The notes beneath the pieces were generated by a model, which saw only the letters and a program-made list of their open reading frames with translations, was not told the DNA's origin and ran no database searches. From contig NZ_LSLK01000060.1 of the NCBI RefSeq assembly GCF_002257705.1, positions 62,001-126,000 of the forward strand: 64,000 bases of DNA, written 5' to 3'. The DNA comes from Sporomusa silvacetica DSM 10669. Lineage in GTDB: Bacteria > Bacillota > Negativicutes > Sporomusales > Sporomusaceae. This document shows, piece after piece, positions 53,461 through 61,920 of this stretch. The position numbers and the translations under genes are program-made. How positions within the stretch are numbered: the first letter of the stretch is position 1; the number at the start of each line of letters is the position of its first letter.

Positions 53461-54122
53461 ACTTTGCCCTCACTTTCCACTAGTGCTTTTAACCCTTCAA
53501 CCATCTTATTTATCCGGTCAAATTTCATTTTAAAGCTTACCCGATTAGCAATAAACCGGGCTGTTGCCGGATGAATTTGCGCAATTTCCACAAGGTTATT
53601 TTCCTTGAGAGTACGACCAGTTTCTACTATGTCAACAATGATCTCAGCCAAGCCCACCATGGGTGCAAGCTCAATGGAACCGTTAAGCTTAATAATCTCC
53701 ATCTGAATACCAACACTATGAAAAAAGCTCTCAGCAACCCGGGGATACTTTGTAGCCACCCGCATATGAGCATAGTCGCTTAGTTTTTCTTGTTTCAGTG
53801 CCTGAGGAACGGCTACCATCATCCGACAGAAGCCGAATTTTAAATCAAGCAACTCATAGACATCCTTGTTGCCTTCTAACAGTACGTCTTTGCCAATTAT
53901 CCCGATATCAGCCGCACCATATTCTACATAGGTAGGTAAATCAGCTGTCTTAGTAATAATAAAACGGATTTTCTCCGTCTCATTGGCAATAACCAGTTTA
54001 CGCGAATTTTCGCTAAGCCCTTCGGCCGTATAGCCGATTTTGGTCAACATGCTTACCGAAAGATCAAAAAGTTTGCCTTTAGGCAAGGCTATTGTTAAAT
54101 AATCCATATCATTTGAGGTCAT
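53457..54122 (-). CDS. hisG: ATP phosphoribosyltransferase, short form
   Basis: 221 residues, so the HisG-S type that lacks the C-terminal ACT domain and needs HisZ. LTIALPKGKLFDLSVSML at the start, GAADIGIIGKDVLLE, and the PRPP loop LAEIIVDIVETGRTLKENNL. GGGAGG before the ATG at 54122. First gene of the operon. The partner hisZ is at 55809 in a separate transcript. Palindrome at 54143-54158 upstream. Confidence 0.97.
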   Translation of the reverse strand: MTSNDMDYLTIALPKGKLFDLSVSMLTKIGYTAEGLSENSRKLVIANETEKIRFIITKTADLPTYVEYGAADIGIIGKDVLLEGNKDVYELLDLKFGFCRMMVAVPQALKQEKLSDYAHMRVATKYPRVAESFFHSVGIQMEIIKLNGSIELAPMVGLAEIIVDIVETGRTLKENNLVEIAQIHPATARFIANRVSFKMKFDRINKMVEGLKALVESEGKV

Positions 54123-54142
54123 GGCAGCCTCCCATTTTCTTT

Positions 54143-54158
54143 CTTTAGTTAATTAAAG
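54143..54158 (-). promoter_or_regulatory. Candidate histidine-repressor operator upstream of hisG
   Basis: CTTTAGTTAATTAAAG, a near-perfect palindrome 20 bp before hisG; 14 of 16 bases match the site upstream of yerC at 57391-57406. A possible -10 (TATTAT) is just upstream. Confidence 0.6.
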
Positions 54159-54335
54159 AGTTAACATGATAATATATTAACACTCTGCATCACTAGCGTC
54201 AATATGCTAATTTGAATTTTCCTTTGCAAAAACCGGTTCCTCAACCTTACTAGCTTTTTCGCCTTAGGTAGGAAAACTAGCTGTATATGTAGAAGTAGTT
54301 GGCAAGATAATAACCTTATATAAGGAGGGTTCACT

Positions 54336-55292
54336 ATGGCTGTTCTTAATATTGTTGTGCTCAACCCACTGGCTGACCGGCATAAAGAAGTCATTAAGGC
54401 TGCTGAGCCTAATGTAAATATAATTGTAAGTGATGAAAAGAACGTCCTCGAACATATGCCGGAGTGTCATATCCTAGTAACCTGGGGCTGGGCTGAAACC
54501 CAGCATCTGTATCAAGCTGCCCCTCACTTAGAATGGATTCATGCGTTAAGTGCCGGAGTTGAGAAACTGCTCTTTCCCGAAATTCAGGCCGCCGACACCC
54601 TACTCACGAATTCCAAGGGCATCCATAGTATTCCTGTCTCTGAACATCTATTAGCCATGATGCTCGCTTTTAGCCGGGGACTTACCCTGAGCATTCGTCA
54701 GCAAAATGCAAAAATATGGGAGAGAGTGCCAACAGACGAATTACACGAACATACCCTTGCCATCATCGGCCTGGGTGCTATTGGGCGAGAGATTGCTAAG
54801 AAGGCCAAGGCGTTAGGTATGACCGTTCTTGCCAGTAAACAGGAAATGACTACTGAATTGTTTGTAGATAAGCTATATTTGCCAGATAGTGATAGTCTTC
54901 AGGAAATGCTGGCTCAGGCCGACTATGTCGTTATTGCTTTACCATTGACTGAAAAAACCGAAAATCTGATTGGACTGAAGCAGTTTTCTATTATGAAGCC
55001 TTCAGCCTATTTCTTCAACATTGCCAGAGGTCCGATTGTGAATGAGGCCGATTTGGTCACAGCCTTAGAACAAAAACTAATTCGCGGCGCCGGCCTGGAT
55101 GTGTTTACTCATGAACCCTTGCCAGAATCCAGTCCGCTGTGGACGATGCCTAATGTTATTATCACACCCCACGTTGCCGCATTATCACCGGCTTATCTTG
55201 ACCGGGCCATCAAGTTATTTGCAGATAATCTTACCCGGTTTATCCAGGGCCGGGATATGATAAACCTTGTTGATAAAGGTAAAGGCTATTAG
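54336..55292 (+). CDS. D-2-hydroxyacid dehydrogenase
   Basis: 318 residues, AAGGAGGG before ATG. NAD-binding GLGAIGREIAKKAKALGM; catalytic Arg in FFNIARGPIVNEADL, Glu in DVFTHEPLPE and His in VIITPHVAALSP. Reduces a 2-keto acid or oxidises a D-2-hydroxyacid; exact substrate not deducible. It is the only plus-strand gene inside the histidine region, flanked by hisG and an HD gene whose ends it touches. Confidence 0.9.
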   Translation: MAVLNIVVLNPLADRHKEVIKAAEPNVNIIVSDEKNVLEHMPECHILVTWGWAETQHLYQAAPHLEWIHALSAGVEKLLFPEIQAADTLLTNSKGIHSIPVSEHLLAMMLAFSRGLTLSIRQQNAKIWERVPTDELHEHTLAIIGLGAIGREIAKKAKALGMTVLASKQEMTTELFVDKLYLPDSDSLQEMLAQADYVVIALPLTEKTENLIGLKQFSIMKPSAYFFNIARGPIVNEADLVTALEQKLIRGAGLDVFTHEPLPESSPLWTMPNVIITPHVAALSPAYLDRAIKLFADNLTRFIQGRDMINLVDKGKGY

Positions 55293-55816
55293 TTTAGGCT
55301 ATCGGCCTTTTTTAGCAGCGTAAGCTCCGGTGGTTCACCAACCGCCGGAGCCTCATGATGTCTTGCAACAATCATGGTTAGTTCTGAGGGCATACCGGCT
55401 GCAGTCAGCATAGCCGCCCCGCGTTCAGCATGATTATAATAAATATAGACAGCATGACGGAGATTGTCTATTTTGCTGCCCCGCCCCATTTGTCCCCAAG
55501 ATTTTGCCCACTGCGGCACAAACCTATCTAAAATCACAGTAATAATTTTATCGGCAGTACTAACATCACCTTTAACCTTGCCGACATCATGTAAAAGTCC
55601 ACATTGTATAAGTAGTTCTTGATTAACAGCCGCTTGACCAGCAGCAAGCTCCAGCGCTGTATACGCAACATTCAAAGCATGCCGTTGGTCAGGCAGATTC
55701 ATTTGCCAAAACAAAGCGGCCTGCGCTTTATTTAGGTATTTATCGATAAAAACCTTATCACCTTCGTTAATCCGGGCGGTAAGCGCGGCAACGACTTGCT
55801 TAACGCGTTTATTCAA
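55289..55816 (-). CDS. HD-domain (HDIG-type) phosphohydrolase
   Basis: 175 residues. HD motif in LIQCGLLHDVGKVKGDVSTAD with further ligands HAERGAAMLTAAG and MIVARHHEAP. Metal-dependent phosphohydrolase, substrate unknown. Overlaps the end of hisZ by 8 bp, so co-translated with it. Confidence 0.85.
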   Translation of the reverse strand: MNKRVKQVVAALTARINEGDKVFIDKYLNKAQAALFWQMNLPDQRHALNVAYTALELAAGQAAVNQELLIQCGLLHDVGKVKGDVSTADKIITVILDRFVPQWAKSWGQMGRGSKIDNLRHAVYIYYNHAERGAAMLTAAGMPSELTMIVARHHEAPAVGEPPELTLLKKADSLN

Positions 55817-56993
55817 TATATATCAATTCTTCATAGCCTTGTTCATTAGCAGCCTTTTCAGCTACCGTCTTTGAACAACCAGCCAACGCTAATTCTGTTC
55901 TGCGGCCAGCTTTACGGTATTCCTTGGCCGCTTCAATTGCCTGAGCCAGGTTACCTTCTGCCCAGGCAATATATACATCTTTACCGCGTACACTAACGTC
56001 AATCCCTTGGCGTTCCAGTGCCAGTAGCATCCGTTCAATACCAAGCGCAAAACCAGTGGCCGGATTAGGAACACCCAAAGAAGCCAACATGGTATCATAA
56101 CGACCACCACCGCATAGCGGAAAGCCCAGACCTGGTGTATAGCCCTCAAAGACCATGCCTGTATAATAATCGAAATCGCGAATGATACCCAGGTCAAAAT
56201 TGACATACCGTTCAACGCCATAACCTGCTAAGAGCTTATGGATATCGGCCAGATTATCCAGTGCGGCGCGGCTTCGTTCGTTAGTAACAAGCCGGTAAGC
56301 TGCCCTGAGCATATCCTCCCGTCCATGTAAGAGCGGAATTTGCTGAAATATCTCCCTGGCAGCCTGACTAAGGTCGCTTTGGGACAAAATCTCACCCAAT
56401 CCCACCAAATCGCGAGTAACCATCGCATATTTTACTTTTTGCTGATCCTGCTGAGTTAATCCACTTTCTGCCATAAGACCATTAATAAAAGCAACTTGAC
56501 CTAAACCGATCTGGAAATTGGTTAAGCCAGCCTCCAGCATAGCTTCAATCGCCAATGCGATAATCTCAGCATCCGCAGCTGGTCCCGGGGCTCCTAAAAG
56601 TTCAATCCCAGCCTGGTAAAACTCACACTGTCGTCCAGCCTGCGCCTGCTCATGCCGAAATACATTAGTAAGATAGAACAATCTCAGCGGCAGCGGCCTT
56701 TCTTTAAATCTTGTCGCAGCTACCCGTGCAATCGGTGTTGTCATATCAGGGCGCAGTGCTAACGTACGATTATTCTTGTCAAAAAATTTAAACACATGCT
56801 CTTGGATCGCGTTGCCTGTACCCAGCGTTATTGTTTCCATATATTCAAAAGTTGGCGTTACCACTTCATCATAACCCCAACGGGAAAACAACTCGGCAAG
56901 AGCTCCTTCTACAATGCGTTTTTGTTTTGCTTCCCGTGGCAGCAGATCACGTGTTCCATAGGGAATTTGCGGCACAAAATTATTTCTGTTCAT
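55809..56993 (-). CDS. hisZ: ATP phosphoribosyltransferase regulatory subunit
   Basis: 394 residues from ATG at 56993. Class II aaRS (HisRS)-like: PYGTRDLLPREAKQKR, TLALRPDMTTPIARVAA, NVFRHEQAQAGRQCEFYQAG, and GGGRYDTMLASLG. A C-terminal anticodon-binding-like domain is also present (KDVYIAWAEGNL). It could be confused with HisRS, but short HisG requires HisZ and the gene sits in the his region. Preceded by yerC with a 20-bp gap. Confidence 0.88.
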   Translation of the reverse strand: MNRNNFVPQIPYGTRDLLPREAKQKRIVEGALAELFSRWGYDEVVTPTFEYMETITLGTGNAIQEHVFKFFDKNNRTLALRPDMTTPIARVAATRFKERPLPLRLFYLTNVFRHEQAQAGRQCEFYQAGIELLGAPGPAADAEIIALAIEAMLEAGLTNFQIGLGQVAFINGLMAESGLTQQDQQKVKYAMVTRDLVGLGEILSQSDLSQAAREIFQQIPLLHGREDMLRAAYRLVTNERSRAALDNLADIHKLLAGYGVERYVNFDLGIIRDFDYYTGMVFEGYTPGLGFPLCGGGRYDTMLASLGVPNPATGFALGIERMLLALERQGIDVSVRGKDVYIAWAEGNLAQAIEAAKEYRKAGRRTELALAGCSKTVAEKAANEQGYEELIYIE

Positions 56994-57012
56994 TGTATAC
57001 ACTCCATTCTAG

Positions 57013-57309
57013 TCAGCTGTTTTCTATTTTATCTAATACTGTCTTATAGCCGTCGGCACCATAATACAGACAGCGCTTAACCCTGCTGATAGTCGCTGTA
57101 CTGGCACCGGTAGCAGCAACAATATCATCATAAATAACGCCTGCCTTTAACAGTCGCGCCACTTCCAGGCGCTGAGCCATAGCTTTAAGTTCACCAATTG
57201 TGCATACGTCTTCAAAAAATTGATAACATTCCTCCTCACTGTTTAGCGATAAAATCCCTCTAAACAGCTGATCGGTAAGCCTATCTTTTAATTTAGGATT
57301 TGTAGGCAT
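57013..57309 (-). CDS. YerC/YecD TrpR-superfamily regulator (probable histidine repressor)
   Basis: 98 residues from ATG at 57309 (GGGAGG, 8-bp spacing; an upstream in-frame ATG at 57357 is less well supported). Helical TrpR-like fold with FFEDVCTIGELKAMAQRLEV and the HTH DDIVAATGASTATISRVKRC. Co-oriented with hisZ. TrpR-family proteins of this type have been predicted to repress his genes in Firmicutes, and matching palindromes lie upstream of this gene and of hisG. Confidence 0.8.
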   Translation of the reverse strand: MPTNPKLKDRLTDQLFRGILSLNSEEECYQFFEDVCTIGELKAMAQRLEVARLLKAGVIYDDIVAATGASTATISRVKRCLYYGADGYKTVLDKIENS

Positions 57310-57390
57310 ACTACTAGCCTCCCTGTAAATACTTGCTATTGAATATTTATTCGCCATTTACCCAGATTTTCCTTCTTTAATACTTTCCAT

Positions 57391-57406
57391 CTTTATTTAA
57401 TTAAAA
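57391..57406 (-). promoter_or_regulatory. Candidate histidine-repressor operator upstream of yerC
   Basis: CTTTATTTAATTAAAA; differs from the hisG site at two of 16 positions. Confidence 0.55.
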
Positions 57407-57456
57407 CCTCTTCTATAAAATTCCCGTTTTTTTACACAAAATACCACTTTTTTTTG

Positions 57457-57485
57457 TTGACAGCCATCCTGATGCATGCTAATAT
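57457..57485 (+). promoter_or_regulatory. Promoter of SAM riboswitch-metQ
   Basis: TTGACA, 17-bp spacer, TAATAT. Transcription would begin at about 57492, just before the aptamer. Confidence 0.82.
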
Positions 57486-57508
57486 GAAATTCATAAATTA
57501 AAATATTG

Positions 57509-57609
57509 TTCATCAAGAGCTGGTTGAGGGAATGGCCCGATGACGCCGCGGCAACCATCGCATTTGCGAACGGTGCCAATTCCACAGGATTACCTCCTGG
57601 CAGATGAAG
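57509..57609 (+). ncRNA. SAM-I (S-box) riboswitch aptamer
   Basis: Diagnostic core: ATCAAGAGCTGGTTGAGGGA, then ATGGCCCGATGACGCC, GCGGCAACC, AACGGTGCCAATTCC, and the closing GATGAA pairing with TTCATC to make P1. Binds S-adenosylmethionine; a terminator at 57621 completes a transcriptional OFF switch. Confidence 0.95.
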
Positions 57610-57620
57610 AACTGGACAAC

Positions 57621-57659
57621 AAGCCTCTTCGGACTGCCGAAGAGGCTTACTATTTTTTT
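57621..57659 (+). terminator. Riboswitch expression-platform terminator
   Basis: AAGCCTCTTCGG/CCGAAGAGGCTT stem followed by TTTTTTT. Confidence 0.93.
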
Positions 57660-57778
57660 CGAAAGGAGGATTTGGGCAGCGGCATTACTTCAGGTGGTGT
57701 AGATTGCCCGGAAGATTCGATGTTCAGCTTTGCTGAACAAGTTCACTAATTTAAATGAGTATTAGGAGGAATCATTTT

Positions 57779-58597
57779 ATGAAGAAGTTTACCCTGTTAG
57801 TAATAATTGCAGTATTAGCCTTGTCTGCCTTTATCGCTGGTTGCGGCAAGACCACCCCTGCACCATCAGCAGCTGATAAGAAAACAATTAAAGTTGGCGC
57901 GACCGCTGTACCGCATGCTGAGATTCTCAATGTTGTCAAACCAATTCTTGAAAAAGAAGGCATCAACCTGGTTATTGTCGAGATGAGCGATTATGTCCGT
58001 CCCAACATGGCTGTGGCTGAAAAAGAACTGGACGCCAACTTCTTTCAGCATATCCCTTATCTGACAAAGTTCAGCGCTGAACGCAACCTTGATCTGACTT
58101 ACACCGCCGCTGTACATATCGAACCGATGGGTATTTACTCCAAAAAGATCAAGAACCTGAATGATCTGGAAAACGGTGCATCAATCGGCATTCCCAATGA
58201 CCCCACCAACGGCGGCCGCGCACTAGCCCTGCTAGCCAAAGCCGGCATTATTAAACTCAAAGATGGCGCCGGTATTACTGCTACTATTAGTGACATCACT
58301 GATAACCCCAAAAGCGTAAAAATCCGCGAACTTGAAGCTGCGCAACTACCGCGTTCGCTTGATGACCTTACTTTAGCCGTCATTAACACTAACTATGCAC
58401 TGGAAGCCAAGCTTGTCCCCAGCAAAGATGCTCTGTTTACTGAACAAAAAGACTCACCCTATGTTAATATTCTCACTGTTCGCAAAGGCGATGAAAACCG
58501 CCCTGAAATCCAAAAATTGACCAAAGCCTTGACTTCCGAAGAAGTTAAGAAGTTTATTAATGAAAAATATCAAGGTGCCATTGTACCCGCATTTTAA
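57779..58597 (+). CDS. metQ: Methionine-binding lipoprotein MetQ (NlpA family)
   Basis: 272 residues from ATG at 57779 (AGGAGG). Lipoprotein signal MKKFTLLVIIAVLALSAFIA with lipobox ending in Gly-Cys; mature domain has KVGATAVPHAEILNVVKP, FFQHIPYLTKF and SIGIPNDPTNGGRAL, typical MetQ. Binds D/L-methionine for the MetNI ABC transporter. Placed directly under a SAM riboswitch. The ATPase and permease (metN, metI) are not next to it, so they must be elsewhere or shared. Confidence 0.95.
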   Translation: MKKFTLLVIIAVLALSAFIAGCGKTTPAPSAADKKTIKVGATAVPHAEILNVVKPILEKEGINLVIVEMSDYVRPNMAVAEKELDANFFQHIPYLTKFSAERNLDLTYTAAVHIEPMGIYSKKIKNLNDLENGASIGIPNDPTNGGRALALLAKAGIIKLKDGAGITATISDITDNPKSVKIRELEAAQLPRSLDDLTLAVINTNYALEAKLVPSKDALFTEQKDSPYVNILTVRKGDENRPEIQKLTKALTSEEVKKFINEKYQGAIVPAF

Positions 58598-58605
58598 GTT
58601 TTTAA

Positions 58606-58646
58606 AGGAAAAAGTGAGTCAGGGAAATCCCTTGACTCACTTTTTT
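58606..58646. terminator. Bidirectional terminator metQ / tetR
   Basis: AAAAAGTGAGTCA/TGACTCACTTTTTT arms with T-run both ways; the minus-strand TetR stop is inside it. Confidence 0.9.
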
Positions 58647-59233
58647 AACGTAGCAACACCATAAAGGAAAATATCGGCAATACCGTTGGCTGCCGCATCA
58701 ATGGATTCACTACTATCATTAACAAAACCCTGAAATACCATCATAACAATGACGCTGAATAAACCATGAGCAGCTTTATGTATATCACAATTACGGATAG
58801 TACCCTGTTCTATACCCTCTTGTAAGATAGCTTGCAATATCCCGATGGTATGAACAAATCTTTCGCGATATTTTTCACGCTGCGCCTCGGTGAAGTTTGA
58901 TGGTTCTTCATGACCTAAGCCTCGCATCTCATGCATGAGCACCCGCCACAAGTCAGCATTAGCAACATAAAATTCCAAAAATATCTTGATAGCCTTTTTT
59001 ACTTTGTTCAAAGCTGGTTCAGTAAGAGCTGCAATTTCCTTAAGTTCTGCCTCAAAATTGGCACTCCGTTCTTTTATAAGGGTATAAAAAAGCTGTTCTT
59101 TATTGACAAAATACTTATATACTGTACCCTTACCAGTGTCAGCCAGAGCAATAATTTCATCCACTGTAGCACGATGATATCCCTTGCGGGAGAAAATAGT
59201 ATAAGCGGCTTCCAGTATTTGCTGACGTTTCAT
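58637..59233 (-). CDS. TetR-family transcriptional regulator
   Basis: 198 residues from ATG at 59233 (AGGAGG, 7-bp spacing). HTH MKRQQILEAAYTIFSRKGYH and TVDEIIALADTGKGTVYKYF; all-alpha ligand domain behind it. Fifteen bp after the DUF456 gene and on the same strand; probably part of the purD transcript. Target not deducible. Confidence 0.9.
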   Translation of the reverse strand: MKRQQILEAAYTIFSRKGYHRATVDEIIALADTGKGTVYKYFVNKEQLFYTLIKERSANFEAELKEIAALTEPALNKVKKAIKIFLEFYVANADLWRVLMHEMRGLGHEEPSNFTEAQREKYRERFVHTIGILQAILQEGIEQGTIRNCDIHKAAHGLFSVIVMMVFQGFVNDSSESIDAAANGIADIFLYGVATLKK

Positions 59234-59247
59234 CGTACTTCCTCCTG

Positions 59248-59763
59248 TCACCACGTTAGCTGGGAGATAATAAACGCCACCATCCCGATGGCTACAGCTA
59301 ACTTAAAGATTAAACCCATCGCCTGGCCAATGACAATACTTTTGGCTACCCTGGCTGCCTGTTCCTTGTTTCCAGTAAACGCATACTCCGCTAAATATCC
59401 AGCAGCAAAGGAGGCACCAATCGCCCCGGCAATGGAACCAAGTCCTGGCATGAATCCTGTACCGACTAAACCGCCGACAATACCACCAATAAAAGCTGCT
59501 GCAATGGCCGCACGCGAGGCATTTTCCTTTTTAGCTCCCAGTGATCCGGCAACAAATTCGGCCAGTTCCCCTATTAACAGCGCGCCAAAAAGCAGCAGCA
59601 GCACAGTAGCATTCATATGAGTAAAGCTTTCCAAATATCCATAGCCCAAAGCAGTAAAAAATATCAACCAATTGCCAGGCAGGCCGATAGCCGTCAGACC
59701 AATACCAATAACTGTAACCAAAATAACTAGTAAATTACCGGCTGTTAAGCCTTCATCCAACAA
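59248..59763 (-). CDS. DUF456 membrane protein
   Basis: About 171 residues if the TTG at 59763 (GAGGTG 6 bp upstream) is used; an upstream start at 59847 would overlap purD more deeply and add a polar stretch that is not typical. Family pattern: LPGNWLIFFTAL early, glycine-rich FIGGIVGGLVGTGFMPGLGS and IAGAIGASFAAGYLAEY, with four to five membrane helices. Function unknown; start uncertain. Confidence 0.8.
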   Translation of the reverse strand: MLDEGLTAGNLLVILVTVIGIGLTAIGLPGNWLIFFTALGYGYLESFTHMNATVLLLLFGALLIGELAEFVAGSLGAKKENASRAAIAAAFIGGIVGGLVGTGFMPGLGSIAGAIGASFAAGYLAEYAFTGNKEQAARVAKSIVIGQAMGLIFKLAVAIGMVAFIISQLTW

Positions 59764-59785
59764 AGCGTACACCTCTTCAACGCTC

Positions 59786-61063
59786 TCACCTGTCGCTCCG
59801 ATTAAACGCCCTATGAGCAATGTCTTTACGGTACTGCATACCATCAAATTTTATCACTGGTACAGCCTGATAAACCTTATCCACAGCTGCCCGGAGATTA
59901 TCGGCTACCGCCGTCACACCAAGTACCCGGCCGCCGTGGGTGACAATCTGGCCGTTCTCCGTGCCTGTTCCAGCATGAAATACCATTGCCCCTTGTAACT
60001 CGGCTTGATCAAGACCAGTAATTTTATCTCCTTTATTATAACTCCCAGGATACCCCCCCGCGGCCAGCACAACACATACAGCGGCCTTGTCTTCCCATTC
60101 GATGGTTACATCAGCCAATCGTCCATCCGCACAGGCTTCCATGATGTCCACCAAATCGCTAGCTAAAAGCGGTAACACAACCTGGGTCTCGGGATCGCCA
60201 AAGCGAGCATTAAATTCAATGACCTTTGGCCCCTGAGCCGTAATCATCAACCCAGCATACAGACAACCTTTATAAATAATGCCTTCCTGCCGCATAGCAT
60301 CGACAACTGGCTGCAAGACCTCACGCCGAACTTGTTCCCGCACACCCGGAGTAACAACCGGGGCCGGAGCATATGTTCCCATCCCACCGGTGTTGGGTCC
60401 CTGATCATTGTCAAATACCCGCTTATGATCCTGAGCCGCAACCATCGGCACAACCGTAATACCATCGGTAAAGGCCAGCAGAGAGGCTTCTTCTCCTTCC
60501 AGATATTCCTCAATAACCACCAAATTGCCAGCACTACCAAAAGCCTTATCTCTCATCATCATCGTAACGGCGTCAACAGCTTCTTCCATTGTCATGGCAA
60601 CAACGACGCCTTTACCGGCAGCCAGTCCGTCAGCTTTAACCACAATCGGCGCACCTTGTTCCTTGATATAGGCCAGTGCGCTGTCAACATCAGTAAAGGC
60701 AGCCGAAGCCGCAGTGGGAATATGATACTTATGCATAATCTCTTTGGCAAAAGCTTTAGAACCCTCGAGTTGCGCTGCCTTTTGGGATGGACCAAATACT
60801 TTTAGATTAAGCGCAGCAAAATGATCGGCAAGACCGTTGGTCAGCGGTAACTCTGGGCCAACAACAGTCAAGCCGATGTTATGTTCGAGCGCAAATTTAC
60901 CCAAAGCCTCATTATCTGTTATATCAATAGCTACACATTCAGCCACAGCCGCAATTCCGGGGTTTCCCGGAACACAGTATATTTTTTCTACCCGGGGGCT
61001 TTGCGCCAATTTCCAAGCCAATGCATGCTCACGCCCACCGCCACCGATAAGTAAAATTTTCAA
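59786..61063 (-). CDS. purD: Phosphoribosylamine-glycine ligase
   Basis: 425 residues from TTG at 61063 (AAGGAG, 7-bp spacing), giving the canonical start KILLIGGGGREHALAWKL. ATP-grasp enzyme of purine synthesis: VVKADGLAAGKGVVVAM, and FDNDQGPNTGGMGTYAPAPV and EFNARFGDPETQVVLPLL motifs. No other pur genes are in the window after it; it ends inside the DUF456 coding region. Confidence 0.96.
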   Translation of the reverse strand: MKILLIGGGGREHALAWKLAQSPRVEKIYCVPGNPGIAAVAECVAIDITDNEALGKFALEHNIGLTVVGPELPLTNGLADHFAALNLKVFGPSQKAAQLEGSKAFAKEIMHKYHIPTAASAAFTDVDSALAYIKEQGAPIVVKADGLAAGKGVVVAMTMEEAVDAVTMMMRDKAFGSAGNLVVIEEYLEGEEASLLAFTDGITVVPMVAAQDHKRVFDNDQGPNTGGMGTYAPAPVVTPGVREQVRREVLQPVVDAMRQEGIIYKGCLYAGLMITAQGPKVIEFNARFGDPETQVVLPLLASDLVDIMEACADGRLADVTIEWEDKAAVCVVLAAGGYPGSYNKGDKITGLDQAELQGAMVFHAGTGTENGQIVTHGGRVLGVTAVADNLRAAVDKVYQAVPVIKFDGMQYRKDIAHRAFNRSDR

Positions 61064-61091
61064 ATTACCACTCCTTCGTGTATACAATTCA

Positions 61092-61844
61092 TTAAAACCA
61101 ACGTATCGCCATCAGCCCAAGGTATTCTTTAATAACTAACTGGCTGTTATAGAAAGCGTCAGCCCGAGGCCACAATTGGTGCCATTCAAAGATAAAGCGA
61201 GTATTTGTTTGATAGTCGGTAGGATAGGGCAATACGGTCATATTATATTTGGTAAACTGCCCCACTGCGCGCTCCATGTGAAAAGCCGAAGTAACTAGAA
61301 TGGGACTTGTAAAAGCCCGTTCCGCTAAAATCTGCTTGGTGAATTTAGCATTGTCAGTAGTATTAAGGCTCTGCCCTTCCACAATGATCTTCTCATCAGG
61401 AATGCCTATTCCCAACAGGATATGGCGCGCGATTTCTGCCTCCTTGCCGGTATTGGCAAATACCTGTCCCCCGGAAATGATGATTGGTGCACCAGTACTA
61501 TAGTATAGCTGCGCTGCTGTCAGTAAGCGGTTGGCAGCCGAGCCCATCAAATGCCCTTTGCCATGCACATTAGGTGTGTCTGCTGTTGCTCCGCCTCCCA
61601 GCATGACAATAACATCACCACTAACGGTTGCTGGTGGCTGGTAACGGCTCTCTAAAGATCGCATTAACCAATCCCCCACCAAGGGGATGGAAATGAGATA
61701 CAAGAGCGCCGTTATCACTGCTAGCGCCCCTACACCCCGTTGTTTGTGCTTATGCAACCATACACAACAAACAGTTAACGCCGCAATAAACAAGCCTGGT
61801 GGCAACAAAAAGGTTATGTACAAAAACTTTATCAAAACCAACAC
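61092..61844 (-). CDS. YdcF-family (DUF218) membrane protein
   Basis: 250 residues. Two N-terminal membrane helices, then the DUF218 domain with VIVMLGGGATADTPN, PIIISGGQVFANTGKEAEIA and ILVTSAFHMERAVGQF. Related to SanA/ElyC proteins implicated in envelope biogenesis. Likely acts at the inner membrane with the domain outside. Between glnS and purD, same strand. Confidence 0.87.
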   Translation of the reverse strand: MLVLIKFLYITFLLPPGLFIAALTVCCVWLHKHKQRGVGALAVITALLYLISIPLVGDWLMRSLESRYQPPATVSGDVIVMLGGGATADTPNVHGKGHLMGSAANRLLTAAQLYYSTGAPIIISGGQVFANTGKEAEIARHILLGIGIPDEKIIVEGQSLNTTDNAKFTKQILAERAFTSPILVTSAFHMERAVGQFTKYNMTVLPYPTDYQTNTRFIFEWHQLWPRADAFYNSQLVIKEYLGLMAIRWF

Positions 61845-61879
61845 TTACCAATACCCCGTCTCTCCGATGTTACAGAAAA

Positions 61880-61909
61880 ACTTTTGTCAACAATCCTGCA
61901 GACAAAAGT
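61880..61909 (-). terminator. glnS terminator
   Basis: ACTTTTGTC and GACAAAAGT arms, TTTTTC tail on the minus strand. Confidence 0.75.
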
Positions 61910-61920
61910 CTTTTCCCTTG

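Noticed and set aside
54123..54335. T-box leader for the his operon
   Set aside because: No AGGGTGGTACCGCG-like antiterminator core was found; a YerC-type operator fits better.
55809..56993. Histidyl-tRNA synthetase (HisRS)
   Set aside because: The class II core is HisRS-like, but the short HisG at 53457 requires HisZ and the gene sits beside yerC in the his region, so HisZ is preferred.
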